Of a stretch of 64,000 nucleotides of DNA, positions 34,701 to 42,630 are shown one piece after another (the stretch's first letter is position 1; the number at the start of each line of letters is the position of its first letter). Origin of the DNA: Planktosalinus sp963975935 (GTDB taxonomy: Bacteria; Bacteroidota; Bacteroidia; Flavobacteriales; Flavobacteriaceae); contig CAXBIQ010000005.1 of the NCBI GenBank assembly GCA_963975935.1, positions 1-64,000 of the forward strand. Reading direction: 5' to 3'. The position numbers and the translations under genes are program-made. The notes under the pieces were generated by a model. That model searched no databases and was not told the DNA's origin. It saw only the letters and a program-made list of their open reading frames with translations.

Positions 34701-35450
34701 GGGATCTTTAATTTCACCAATTACGCGAATGTTCCTGCGCATTCCGTTTTCAATGATGTTACCTCCTGAAATGGTGGTATTTTCATCTTGTATGGCGCCA
34801 ATAATTTGATTAAAACTCACTTGAGCAGCCATCATTTTATACATATCGACGGCTACTTCCACTTCTTTTTCCTGAACTCCCAGTAAGGTTGCTTCTTTTA
34901 CTTCGGGGAATTCTTCAAGACGGTCTTGTAAATCTTCAGCAAATTTCTTGAGTTGCTCCTGTGTGTAATCTCCTTTTAAGTTCAGCTGGGCAATGGGCAT
35001 GATTTCTGAAATATTCATATCAAACACATTAGGTTCGACTTTCACGCCCCCATCAAGCGTTGGCCAGTCTTGTTCTGCTTTTACAGCATCTACCTTGTCC
35101 TTCACCAGGGTTTTTGCATTTTGAATGGTAACGGTTTCTTCAAACTCTACCGTAATCATGGAATAATCCTGCAGTGAGTTTGATGTGATTTTTACCACTC
35201 CTGAGATGTCATTAATCTCTTCTTCCAAAGGTTTGGTAACGCGACGCTCAACATCTTCTGCTGAGTTCCCCGGGAGGAGGGAGCTTACATATACTTTATT
35301 TTCAATTACTTCAGGAAAAGATTCCCTTGGCAAATTGAGGTATGACATTAGTCCGCCAAAGGTTACAATTGCGATGAGTACAAACACCGTCATACGGTTG
35401 TTTATCGACCAATTTGATAAGCCGAAATATTTAATTTTTTTATCTGCCAT
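31782..35450 (-). CDS. RND efflux pump, HAE1 family, with extra membrane insertion
   Basis: Inner-membrane proton-driven pump of the AcrB superfamily. The first helix, porter motifs, and the relay region (FATVMGLGMLVDNGIVVVENVYRLMDEG in the TM4 area) are present, as is the second-half ISLAGIVVNNAIVLIDY. The length of 1222 exceeds the usual 1030-1060. Residues about 508-632 form an insertion with around four additional hydrophobic segments (ISGALFVFGLLLLISGIL, ILIVSLVQIFIGW, LGIFALGILFTILGFVGG, LFIFVSISLWFFKYIL). It is last in a tetR-tolC-adaptor-pump operon, 7 bp after the adaptor. Confidence 0.95.
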   Translation of the reverse strand: MADKKIKYFGLSNWSINNRMTVFVLIAIVTFGGLMSYLNLPRESFPEVIENKVYVSSLLPGNSAEDVERRVTKPLEEEINDISGVVKITSNSLQDYSMITVEFEETVTIQNAKTLVKDKVDAVKAEQDWPTLDGGVKVEPNVFDMNISEIMPIAQLNLKGDYTQEQLKKFAEDLQDRLEEFPEVKEATLLGVQEKEVEVAVDMYKMMAAQVSFNQIIGAIQDENTTISGGNIIENGMRRNIRVIGEIKDPSELENIVVKEDEGAVYLRDIATINFRPKDATTYAREYGEPVVMLSIKKKSGENMITAMQKIKEHIPEALGSYLPDDLEITITSDQSTRTEDQVAELENSIIFGVILVISVLMFFLGFRNALFVGIAIPLSILLSFLILPIAGDFAGVNLTLNTMVLFATVMGLGMLVDNGIVVVENVYRLMDEGMPRMEAAKQGVGEIAWPIIASTATTLAAFLPLGFWPGIMGKFMIFFPLTLSIVLFSSLFVALVINATLTSAFMKTQEEEMSRTTVVKISGALFVFGLLLLISGILNTHIIFQVLGPAILIVSLVQIFIGWKNRAKTALLRKGLGIFALGILFTILGFVGGPKALVGFGNLFIFVSISLWFFKYILIPASKKFQYRTLPKIEKKYQRFLDFALKGSNAYRFFFGTIVLLFVAYGVFKLFPPAELFFPENQPNQAIVYIEYPEGTAIEKTNELTKIVEQQVFDVLEKYQYQEDGETYNYMAESIISQVGEGAGNPMTDGASQNEMPHRGKVTVLFREYKYRYNEEGDKVSSSDVLTEIREAVHGHPGVSIIAEKDQAGPPAGYAINLELKGEDYYELIEEARNIQTYINNQNIPGIEDLNLDVNQNKPEMEVVVDRMKAGELGVSTAQVGQALRSAIYGFDASTFKEGDDDHDIIVRFDGDSRYSENALFNQNITFRDNKGNLKQIPLSTLVTTKSQATFSSIKRKDLKRVITIYSNVLEGFNPTETVQKIEAVMANYPLPREMTYAFTGEQEEMAKNMEFLSGALVIALFLILLIIVGQFNSISKPIMIFAAIVLSFIGVLFGLVIFQMDFVVLMTMMGIISLAGIVVNNAIVLIDYTQLLVDRKKDELDIPYDKLLTREQYREVIIAAGTNRLRPVILTAITTILGLLPLAVGLNLNFFTLFTEFDPQIYIGGDNNMFWKPMSWTIIFGLTFATFLTLVIVPTMFYLLNRAKIRFDNHKNGKPVEKIA

Positions 35451-35457
35451 GGTCGAT

Positions 35458-36627
35458 TTAGTTTTCTGATTTAATCGAAATAGTGATGCCGTCTTTTAAT
35501 GTCAAGGCTCCTTCTTTCACAATTTCATCTCCCTTATTGAGCCCACTTATAACTTCAACAAATCCCTGACTTTTTCTGCCCGTTTCAATAGTTGTGCGGA
35601 TTACTTTTGCTGAATTATCTTCAACTTCATCTAAAACATAAACATACTTTTCACCGGTTGCGCTTTCTTGTATCGCGTTTGCCGGAATCGTGATGGCTCC
35701 TTCTTGTGAATAATTATTGACTTGAAGGTTTGCCATCATGTTCGGTTTGATTTTACTGTCAACATTAGGAATTTTAACTTCCACCTGAAATGTCCTGTTG
35801 GTGGGATTAATATAACTTCCCACATTTGAAATTTCACCATCCACAATAGTACCGATGGAGGTTAAATTAACTTTTACAGGGGTGCCTTGATCAACACTTT
35901 GCAAATAAGATTCGGGTACTGATGCCTTGACAAACATTTTATCCAGGCTTACAATGCGCATTAAGGCCTGCCCACCCGGGCCCACCACCTGTCCTTGCTC
36001 TGTAATGATTTCATCAATCACTCCTGAAAAGGGTGCTCTTATGGTTGTCTTTCCCAATTGAGAACGTAATTGTTTCACAGAGCTTTCAGTTGATTCCATA
36101 TTGGTTTTTGCCTGAAGCAGTTGGATTTCACTTCCAATTTGCTGGTCCCAGAGACGTTGTTGCCTTTCGTAAGTAGTTTTGGCCAGTTCATATTGGGTTT
36201 CAAGCTGTGCCAGTTGGCTGGAAAGTCCGCCGTCATCTATTTTAGCCAGTACTTGCCCTTTTGAGACCCGCTGTCCTTCGTTTACGTTTAACGTGGTTAA
36301 AACCCCCTGATATTCAGGATAGATGAGAATGTTTTCACGGGTATCAACGCTTCCCTGTATTGAAATAAAGCTTTGAAAAAGAGTGTCTTTTACTTTAAAT
36401 GTCGTCACAAGAGGATAATTTTTTGTAGTGTCTTTCTCGGCGATAGCAACTTCCAATCTGGACAACAACTGACCAATACTGTCGTAAGAAGCGAGTACCT
36501 GCTCCCTTTTTTCTTTCATTGTGGTCAGGTCGCCTTCTTCTATGACAGCTTCAACAGAATCTGAATTTTTATCTGAACAAGCAACCAAAAAAGTGATTGC
36601 AAACAGGATATATAGGGTTTTTTTCAT
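35458..36627 (-). CDS. Efflux RND periplasmic adaptor (membrane fusion lipoprotein)
   Basis: A 389-residue adaptor linking the inner-membrane pump to TolC. Its signal peptide ends in FLVAC, giving a lipid anchor. The order is a helical N-terminal hairpin, biotinyl-lipoyl half (GVLTTLNVNEGQRVSKGQVLAKIDDGG), coiled coil (SQLAQLETQYELAKTTYERQ), second lipoyl half (TTIRAPFSGVIDEI), beta barrel and membrane-proximal domain. It lies 12 bp after the TolC gene. Confidence 0.95.
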   Translation of the reverse strand: MKKTLYILFAITFLVACSDKNSDSVEAVIEEGDLTTMKEKREQVLASYDSIGQLLSRLEVAIAEKDTTKNYPLVTTFKVKDTLFQSFISIQGSVDTRENILIYPEYQGVLTTLNVNEGQRVSKGQVLAKIDDGGLSSQLAQLETQYELAKTTYERQQRLWDQQIGSEIQLLQAKTNMESTESSVKQLRSQLGKTTIRAPFSGVIDEIITEQGQVVGPGGQALMRIVSLDKMFVKASVPESYLQSVDQGTPVKVNLTSIGTIVDGEISNVGSYINPTNRTFQVEVKIPNVDSKIKPNMMANLQVNNYSQEGAITIPANAIQESATGEKYVYVLDEVEDNSAKVIRTTIETGRKSQGFVEVISGLNKGDEIVKEGALTLKDGITISIKSEN

Positions 36628-36639
36628 TTTGATATAGTT

Positions 36640-37980
36640 TTAATTGGTGGTATTGAGTACGCGTTCTAATTCGGCTTTTTTATTAATGACATCAAGCATT
36701 GCCTGAAGGTATTCCTGCTGTGCGGTATATAACTGCAATTGTGCCTGTCTCAAATCAAAGCTTCCGCTAAGACCTTCAAAAAATTTGATTTGATTTTTTC
36801 CCTCAATGCGTTCGGCAAGGGCGAGATTGTTTTTAGCATTTTCATATTTTTCAATGGCAAATTGATAGTCATTCTTAGCTGAGTTTACTTCCAGCTTTAT
36901 ATTTTGGACAGCTTCATCAAATTCTGTTTTAGCTTGATCAAAAGCAATTTCGGCCCGTTGTGTTCTTGCGGTTCTGCCCAGCGAACTAAAAATGGGAATT
37001 TGCAAACTCACCCCTGCAATAGATGACTGAAACCAGCGCTGTTCTGAATCGAGAAAGCTAAAGGTGTCGCTGTTTGCCTGTGTGCCATAATTAACAAACC
37101 CGCTAAGTGTGGGCAAAGCCTTGTATTTTTCAAGTTTTAACTCAAGACGGCGTTGCTCTGTAAAATTGTTAGCAATTCTATAGTCGATGTTTTTCTCAAG
37201 TGAAAGGTCTTCTGCCAGCAATTGCAAGTCGATATTTTTGGTAATTAATGTGTCCAGATTTTCTGTCAACTCCACCCGGGCTTCCAAATCAATTCCCAGT
37301 GTGATATTAAAAAGCTGTTGTGAAAGTTCCAAAACGCGCTTTGAATTGTTGAGTTGGGTTTCCACATTGGAGAGTGTGATTTGCAACTGCTCCACATCTT
37401 CTTCTTCCGTGAGGCCGTTTTTAAATATCTCTGTAGTCTCATTTAGGTTTTTCTCCAGTGTTTCCCTGTTCTTTTCCAGAATTTTAATATTTTCTTGCGA
37501 AAGCAACACACTCCCATAAGCATTTATCACTTCATTTCTGATAACCGATGTTGTTTTCTCTTCAAGGTTTTTTGAATATTCCAAAAACGTTTTAGACGCC
37601 TGAAGAGCAACTATATAAGAACCGTCAAACAATAACTGATTTAAGGTGGCTGTAGCTGTCATGGTTTGCGGAACCCCAAAAACAACAGGGGTAAAAGTAC
37701 CGGGCTCACCTCCTGAAAATTCAGCCGGTATGAGGGTTACAGGTTGTTTTAAATTATTCCGGTAATCTACGGCAGCACTTATTTGGGGCAATCCGGTTGC
37801 GGTGGTTTCCCATTTTTGCTTGAGAGCCGCCGTTACATCACGCCTGGCATTGATAGCGGTGTAATTGCTGTCGATGGCAAAATTTACTGCTTCTTCTAAA
37901 GAAAAAGAATAAAATTCCCTTTCCTGAGCAAGGCCCAGGGCACTTATAAACAGCAATCCTGTTAAAATGATTTTGTACAT
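36640..37980 (-). CDS. TolC family outer-membrane efflux protein
   Basis: A 446-residue trimeric channel. Its signal peptide (MYKIILTGLLFISALGLAQ) is followed by two repeats of long helices typical of the family (SLEEAVNFAIDSNYTAINAR; DQAKTEFDEAVQNIKLEVNS). Sequence between helices supplies the barrel strands. It is the second gene of the efflux operon, two bases after tetR, and works with the adaptor and pump that follow. Confidence 0.94.
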   Translation of the reverse strand: MYKIILTGLLFISALGLAQEREFYSFSLEEAVNFAIDSNYTAINARRDVTAALKQKWETTATGLPQISAAVDYRNNLKQPVTLIPAEFSGGEPGTFTPVVFGVPQTMTATATLNQLLFDGSYIVALQASKTFLEYSKNLEEKTTSVIRNEVINAYGSVLLSQENIKILEKNRETLEKNLNETTEIFKNGLTEEEDVEQLQITLSNVETQLNNSKRVLELSQQLFNITLGIDLEARVELTENLDTLITKNIDLQLLAEDLSLEKNIDYRIANNFTEQRRLELKLEKYKALPTLSGFVNYGTQANSDTFSFLDSEQRWFQSSIAGVSLQIPIFSSLGRTARTQRAEIAFDQAKTEFDEAVQNIKLEVNSAKNDYQFAIEKYENAKNNLALAERIEGKNQIKFFEGLSGSFDLRQAQLQLYTAQQEYLQAMLDVINKKAELERVLNTTN

Positions 37981-37982
37981 GG

Positions 37983-38582
37983 TTAATTTTGATTGATATG
38001 TTTCATTAGTTCTTTTTCTCCTTTTGTCGTAACAATTCCACGTAAGTGATATTCCAAAAACAAATCCACCAATTCATTTGGGGTATAATTATCAAGAGGA
38101 AATAAGTCCTGATCTTTAATTCCGGTGGTGCCTACAAAATAAAACCTGGCTATAATTTCAGGTTTGACACTATCTCTGTACAACCCCATTTCTATTCCCT
38201 TTTTTAGGTTTGAAGTAACACATTCGTGTATATTTAAAAACTTATTCTCATCCAGCTTTTTATAAATCTTGGGATAATATTTTTGCAATTGATATTGTGG
38301 AGAAGCTTTTTCATTTTTTAGCAATTGCTTAATAAATGTGTTGATTTGAAAAAGCTCTGCTATGGGATTATTATTTTCTGCTCTGATACAGTCAATTCCT
38401 TCACATACAAAATGAAAAACATAATCTGTCGTGGCTTCTACAAGCTTTGTCTTGTTTTCAAAATGCTGGTATATTGTTTTTTTGGATATGCCCATTTCAT
38501 TGGCAATATCATCCATGGTTACACTTTTAAACCCGAGGTTTAAAAACATTTCACTTGCTATTTCTAAAATTTTTTCTCTCAT
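37983..38582 (-). CDS. TetR/AcrR family repressor of the efflux operon
   Basis: A 199-residue regulator. The N-terminal helix-turn-helix (VTMDDIANEMGISKKTIYQH) is standard; the rest is a helical ligand-binding domain. It is the first gene of its own operon and an inverted repeat covers the promoter, so it probably represses itself and the pump genes. The -7 element ends 8 bases before the ATG, so the mRNA is almost leaderless. Confidence 0.93.
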   Translation of the reverse strand: MREKILEIASEMFLNLGFKSVTMDDIANEMGISKKTIYQHFENKTKLVEATTDYVFHFVCEGIDCIRAENNNPIAELFQINTFIKQLLKNEKASPQYQLQKYYPKIYKKLDENKFLNIHECVTSNLKKGIEMGLYRDSVKPEIIARFYFVGTTGIKDQDLFPLDNYTPNELVDLFLEYHLRGIVTTKGEKELMKHINQN

Positions 38583-38590
38583 ACGAACTG

Positions 38591-38630
38591 CAAATATAAA
38601 ACGGAAACTTTATATACAAAAATAGTTTCC
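38591..38630 (-). promoter_or_regulatory. Promoter and TetR operator of the efflux operon
   Basis: On the minus strand TTTG (38617-38620) and TATATTTG (38591-38598) are 18 bp apart. The inverted repeat GGAAACT (38603-38609) / AGTTTCC (38624-38630) flanks the -33 element with a 14-bp spacer, so a bound TetR dimer would block RNA polymerase. Confidence 0.75.
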
Positions 38631-38721
38631 AAAGTTTTTATCTAAAATTAACATTAGTATTTTACAGTCATATATGCGGATTGTTTAGAAAAAAGTATTT
38701 TAGCAAAAAAAATGTGCCTTT

Positions 38722-39696
38722 ATGATTGCATTGAACCAGTACCGGGAGTCATTTTTAGAACATCTGGACAGTATTATTATCCCAAGGGAACCTAGCTCCC
38801 TGTATGAACCCATTCACTATATTTTACATTTAGGAGGCAAACGTTTGCGTCCCATTTTTACTTTGATGACCTGTGAACTTTTTGGCACACCTCATCATAA
38901 AGCATTAAATGCTGCACTTGCAGTGGAATTGTTTCATAATTTCTCTCTAATTCACGATGATATTATGGACAATGCCCCGTTGCGCAGAGGAAAAAAAACC
39001 GTTCATGAAAAGTGGGACATCAACACCGGGATTCTTTCCGGTGATGCAACACTGATTCTGGCCTACCAACTTTTTGAAAATTACCCTCCCGAGGTATTTC
39101 ACAAACTAGCAAAATTGTTCAGTACAACTGCAATTGAAGTTTGTGAAGGGCAGCAATATGACATAGATTTTGAAAACAGGGATGATGTAACCCTTGGTGA
39201 ATACCTTCATATGATCACATACAAAACAGCCGTTTTGCTTGGTGCTGCCATGAAGATGGGAGCCATCATAGCAGAAGCCTCTGATTCATGTCAGGAAAAA
39301 ATCTATGAGTTTGGTAAAAACCTGGGCATTGCTTTCCAGCTGCAGGATGATTATTTGGATGCTTTTGGAGACCCTGAAACGTTTGGCAAACAGGTAGGCG
39401 GTGACATTATCGAAAACAAAAAAACATTTTTATACCTCAAAGCCATTCAGAATTTAAATGAAAGGGATGCCAAAATGCTCGAACACCTCTTTAGCATTCA
39501 ACCCAAACACCCTGAAGATAAAATTGAAGCTGTCAAAAAAATTTATGAATCGTCAGGAGCAAAGAAAAACAGCATAGATGAGATTAAAAAGTACACTGAA
39601 ATGGCTATTCACTCGCTTGACGGAGTTAAAATTTCAGAAGAAGGAAAACAGCAATTAAAAGCATTTGCAACCGACCTTATCAACAGGACCATTTAA
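38722..39696 (+). CDS. Polyprenyl synthetase family protein
   Basis: A 324-residue trans-isoprenyl diphosphate synthase condensing isopentenyl diphosphate onto an allylic diphosphate. The first aspartate motif is HDDIMD (in LIHDDIMDNAPLRRG) and the second DDYLD (FQLQDDYLDAFGDPETFGKQ). GGKRLRP binds the substrate. Chain length cannot be assigned; the residues before the first motif are aromatic (FHNFSLIHDD), which hints at a short- or medium-chain product. It is divergent from the efflux operon, and sucA follows after 125 bp. Confidence 0.93.
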   Translation: MIALNQYRESFLEHLDSIIIPREPSSLYEPIHYILHLGGKRLRPIFTLMTCELFGTPHHKALNAALAVELFHNFSLIHDDIMDNAPLRRGKKTVHEKWDINTGILSGDATLILAYQLFENYPPEVFHKLAKLFSTTAIEVCEGQQYDIDFENRDDVTLGEYLHMITYKTAVLLGAAMKMGAIIAEASDSCQEKIYEFGKNLGIAFQLQDDYLDAFGDPETFGKQVGGDIIENKKTFLYLKAIQNLNERDAKMLEHLFSIQPKHPEDKIEAVKKIYESSGAKKNSIDEIKKYTEMAIHSLDGVKISEEGKQQLKAFATDLINRTI

Positions 39697-39775
39697 AATA
39701 CCATCATTATTTAAGTCTTATTACTAAATGATTCATAAATCTAAAAACATTTTTCCCTATGATTTGGAAATATCG

Positions 39776-39783
39776 TACTTTTG
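39776..39783 (+). promoter_or_regulatory. Likely -7 element of sucA
   Basis: TACTTTTG, 38 bp before the start codon. TTTG at 39763-39766 is too close to be a -33 element; TTTT at 39751-39754 is at a better distance. Confidence 0.45.
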
Positions 39784-39821
39784 TGACAATTTATTTGAAA
39801 CGTTAAGTACGTACCCATATT

Positions 39822-42590
39822 ATGGATAAATTTTCCTTCTTGAACGCTGCACACTCGCAGTATTTTGCAGACCTGTACGATCAGTATTTAGAAAACCCCG
39901 ATGCCGTTGAGCCTAGCTGGCGAGCATTTTTTCAAGGGTTTGATTTTGGTCAGAATGGGAATGGAGCTGCCAGTGTTACGATTGAAAACCCTGATGAATA
40001 TTGTGAGCCCCAACTTGAAAACCTTGAAAAAGAATTCAGGGTTATTAAACTCATAGAGGGTTATAGATCCCGCGGACATTTATTTACATTAACAAATCCC
40101 GTCAGGGAACGCAGAAAGTATGTGCCCACTTTAGATTTGGAAAATTTCGCTTTAAGCGAAAAAGACCTTGATACTGTTTTCAATGCCGGTGAACTTATTG
40201 GTATTGGGCCTTCCACTTTACGTGATATTGTTGACCACCTTTCAAAGATTTACTGCCAATCCATAGGGGTTGAATATGCATATATAAGAAAACCTGAAGA
40301 AATTCAGTGGATTCAAAACTGGTTGCATGTCAATGACAACCACCCACAGTTTTCCGAAAACGAAAAAAAACACATTCTTAAAAAGCTCAATGAAGCTGTT
40401 TCTTTTGAATCCTTTTTGCATACAAAATATGTAGGTCAAAAAAGGTTTTCACTGGAAGGTGGTGAAAGCTTTATCCCGGCAGTTGATGCAATTATTGAAA
40501 AAGCAGCCGATATGGGTGTTGAACAATTTGTAATGGGCATGGCACACCGTGGACGCCTTAACACTCTGGTCAATATCTTCGGTAAAAACGCTCAGGACAT
40601 TTTCAGTGAGTTTGACGGTAAAGACTATGAGCAGGAAATATTTGACGGTGACGTAAAATATCACCTGGGCTGGACCTCAAACAGAAAAACAGAAAACGGT
40701 AAAGAAATAAACATCAATATTGCCCCCAACCCTTCCCACCTTGAAACGGTGGGGGCCGTGGTGCAGGGTATCACAAGGGCCAAACAAGACCGCCATTATA
40801 AAGGTGACCTCCAAAAAGTTTTGCCTATTGTCGTGCACGGTGATGCAGCCATTGCCGGTCAGGGCATTGTGTATGAAGTCGTACAGATGGCCCAACTTGA
40901 CGGTTATAAAACAGGCGGAACCATTCATATTGTTATTAACAATCAGGTGGGTTTCACTACAAATTACCTTGATGGTCGCTCATCAACTTATTGTACAGAC
41001 GTTGCCAAAGTAACCCTCTCACCGGTACTTCACGTCAATGCAGATGATGTTGAAGCTGTAGTACACGCCGTCACTTTTGCACTGGAATTCAGAATGGCTT
41101 TTGGTCGCGATGTTTTTATTGACTTATTAGGCTACAGGAAGTATGGTCATAATGAAGGTGATGAACCTCGCTTCACACAACCCAAACTCTACAAAGCCAT
41201 AGCAAAACACCAAAATCCAAGGGATATCTATGCTGAAAAACTTATTGCACAAGGTATTATAGATAAGGATTATGTAGTTAAGCTGGAAGAAGAGTATAAA
41301 AATCTGCTTGAAGAAAAACTGGAAGTCTCAAGGCAGCAGGAAAAAACCACTGTCACTCCTTTTATGCAGGATGAATGGGAAGGTTTTGAATATGCAGACC
41401 AGCAAGAAATGAGAAAAGATGCAGATACTACTTTTGACATCGATAAACTTACAGAAATTGCAAAAGTCATCACAAAGCTTCCGAAAGGCAAAAAGTTTTT
41501 ACGAAAGATAGAGCGACTCATTGAAGCCCGTGAAGCAATGTACTTCAAGGACAACAAGCTTGACTGGGCAATGGGTGAACTTCTCGCCTATGGCACATTG
41601 CTGGCAGAAGGATTTGACGTGCGCATAAGCGGTCAGGATGTAGAACGCGGCACTTTTTCTCACAGGCATGCTGTTTTGAAAGTTGAAGAAAGTGAAGAAG
41701 AAATCATACTTCACAATCAGCTTCAGGAAGACCAGGGTGATTTTTACATTTATAATTCTTTGCTTTCAGAATATGCCGTTGTAGGTTTTGATTATGGCTA
41801 TTCCATGGCAACACCCAATGCACTGGCAATCTGGGAAGCACAATTTGGTGATTTCAGTAACGGAGCACAAATCATGATTGACCAATATATTTCCGCAGCT
41901 GAAGACAAGTGGAAGTTACAAAACGGTCTTGTGATGTTGTTGCCGCACGGATATGAAGGGCAAGGAGCAGAACATAGTTCAGCGCGCATGGAAAGATATT
42001 TACAATTATGTGCCCGCGACAATATGTTTGTTGCTGATGTTACCACACCTGCAAACTTGTTTCATTTGTTAAGGAGGCAGATGAAAATCAATTACAGAAA
42101 ACCCCTTATCGTTTTCACACCAAAGAGTTTGTTGCGCCATCCAAAAGTTGTTTCCACCAAAGAAGAAATGGCAAACGGAAGTTTTCAGGAAATTATTGAT
42201 GACCCTGCAGCAGATGTAAAGAAAGTAAAATCATTGGTGTTCTGTACCGGTAAATTTTATTATGACCTGCTGGAGGTTAAAGAAGAAAACAAAAGAGATG
42301 ATGTTGCACTGGTGCGTGTGGAACAATTATTCCCGCTACCAACTGATAAAATGCGTGACATTATAAAAAAATACAAAAATGCAGACGACCTTGTATGGGC
42401 ACAAGAGGAGCCCAGAAATATGGGTGCTTACAGCTTTTTACTGATGCATTTTGAGGAAACCAAAAACTTCAGAATCTGCAGTCGTAAGTTTTACAGTGCA
42501 CCTGCAGCAGGAAGCGCTGTCAGGTCAAAACGCCGTCACCAGCGTGTGATTGACAGCGTGTTTGACAAAGCATTAACTATAGAAAATTAA
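39822..42590 (+). CDS. sucA: 2-oxoglutarate dehydrogenase E1 component
   Basis: Thiamine diphosphate-dependent decarboxylase of the TCA cycle. The N-terminal FLNAAHSQYFADLYDQYLEN block, GMAHRGRLNTLVNIFGK, PNPSHLETVGAVVQG, HGDAAIAGQGIVYE and NNQVGFTTN (diphosphate site), and LLPHGYEGQGAEHSSARMER are diagnostic. The length of 922 is normal. sucB follows after 40 bp. Confidence 0.97.
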   Translation: MDKFSFLNAAHSQYFADLYDQYLENPDAVEPSWRAFFQGFDFGQNGNGAASVTIENPDEYCEPQLENLEKEFRVIKLIEGYRSRGHLFTLTNPVRERRKYVPTLDLENFALSEKDLDTVFNAGELIGIGPSTLRDIVDHLSKIYCQSIGVEYAYIRKPEEIQWIQNWLHVNDNHPQFSENEKKHILKKLNEAVSFESFLHTKYVGQKRFSLEGGESFIPAVDAIIEKAADMGVEQFVMGMAHRGRLNTLVNIFGKNAQDIFSEFDGKDYEQEIFDGDVKYHLGWTSNRKTENGKEININIAPNPSHLETVGAVVQGITRAKQDRHYKGDLQKVLPIVVHGDAAIAGQGIVYEVVQMAQLDGYKTGGTIHIVINNQVGFTTNYLDGRSSTYCTDVAKVTLSPVLHVNADDVEAVVHAVTFALEFRMAFGRDVFIDLLGYRKYGHNEGDEPRFTQPKLYKAIAKHQNPRDIYAEKLIAQGIIDKDYVVKLEEEYKNLLEEKLEVSRQQEKTTVTPFMQDEWEGFEYADQQEMRKDADTTFDIDKLTEIAKVITKLPKGKKFLRKIERLIEAREAMYFKDNKLDWAMGELLAYGTLLAEGFDVRISGQDVERGTFSHRHAVLKVEESEEEIILHNQLQEDQGDFYIYNSLLSEYAVVGFDYGYSMATPNALAIWEAQFGDFSNGAQIMIDQYISAAEDKWKLQNGLVMLLPHGYEGQGAEHSSARMERYLQLCARDNMFVADVTTPANLFHLLRRQMKINYRKPLIVFTPKSLLRHPKVVSTKEEMANGSFQEIIDDPAADVKKVKSLVFCTGKFYYDLLEVKEENKRDDVALVRVEQLFPLPTDKMRDIIKKYKNADDLVWAQEEPRNMGAYSFLLMHFEETKNFRICSRKFYSAPAAGSAVRSKRRHQRVIDSVFDKALTIEN

Positions 42591-42601
42591 ATAAAATATC
42601 A

Positions 42602-42620
42602 ACCCTTCCCTTAAAAAGGG
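42602..42620. repeat. Small hairpin between sucA and sucB
   Basis: TTCCCTT and AAGGGAA arms with a short A-rich loop lie directly before the sucB start. Short CCCTT/AAGGG hairpins of this sort recur in Flavobacteriaceae. It could modulate the sucA:sucB ratio. Confidence 0.4.
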
Positions 42621-42630
42621 AAAAAATAAG

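Noticed and set aside
38648..38667. TTAACAT near the polyprenyl synthase as another Pho-box
   Set aside because: The next similar unit (TTTACAG at 38661) is 13 bp away rather than 11, and no second pair is present.
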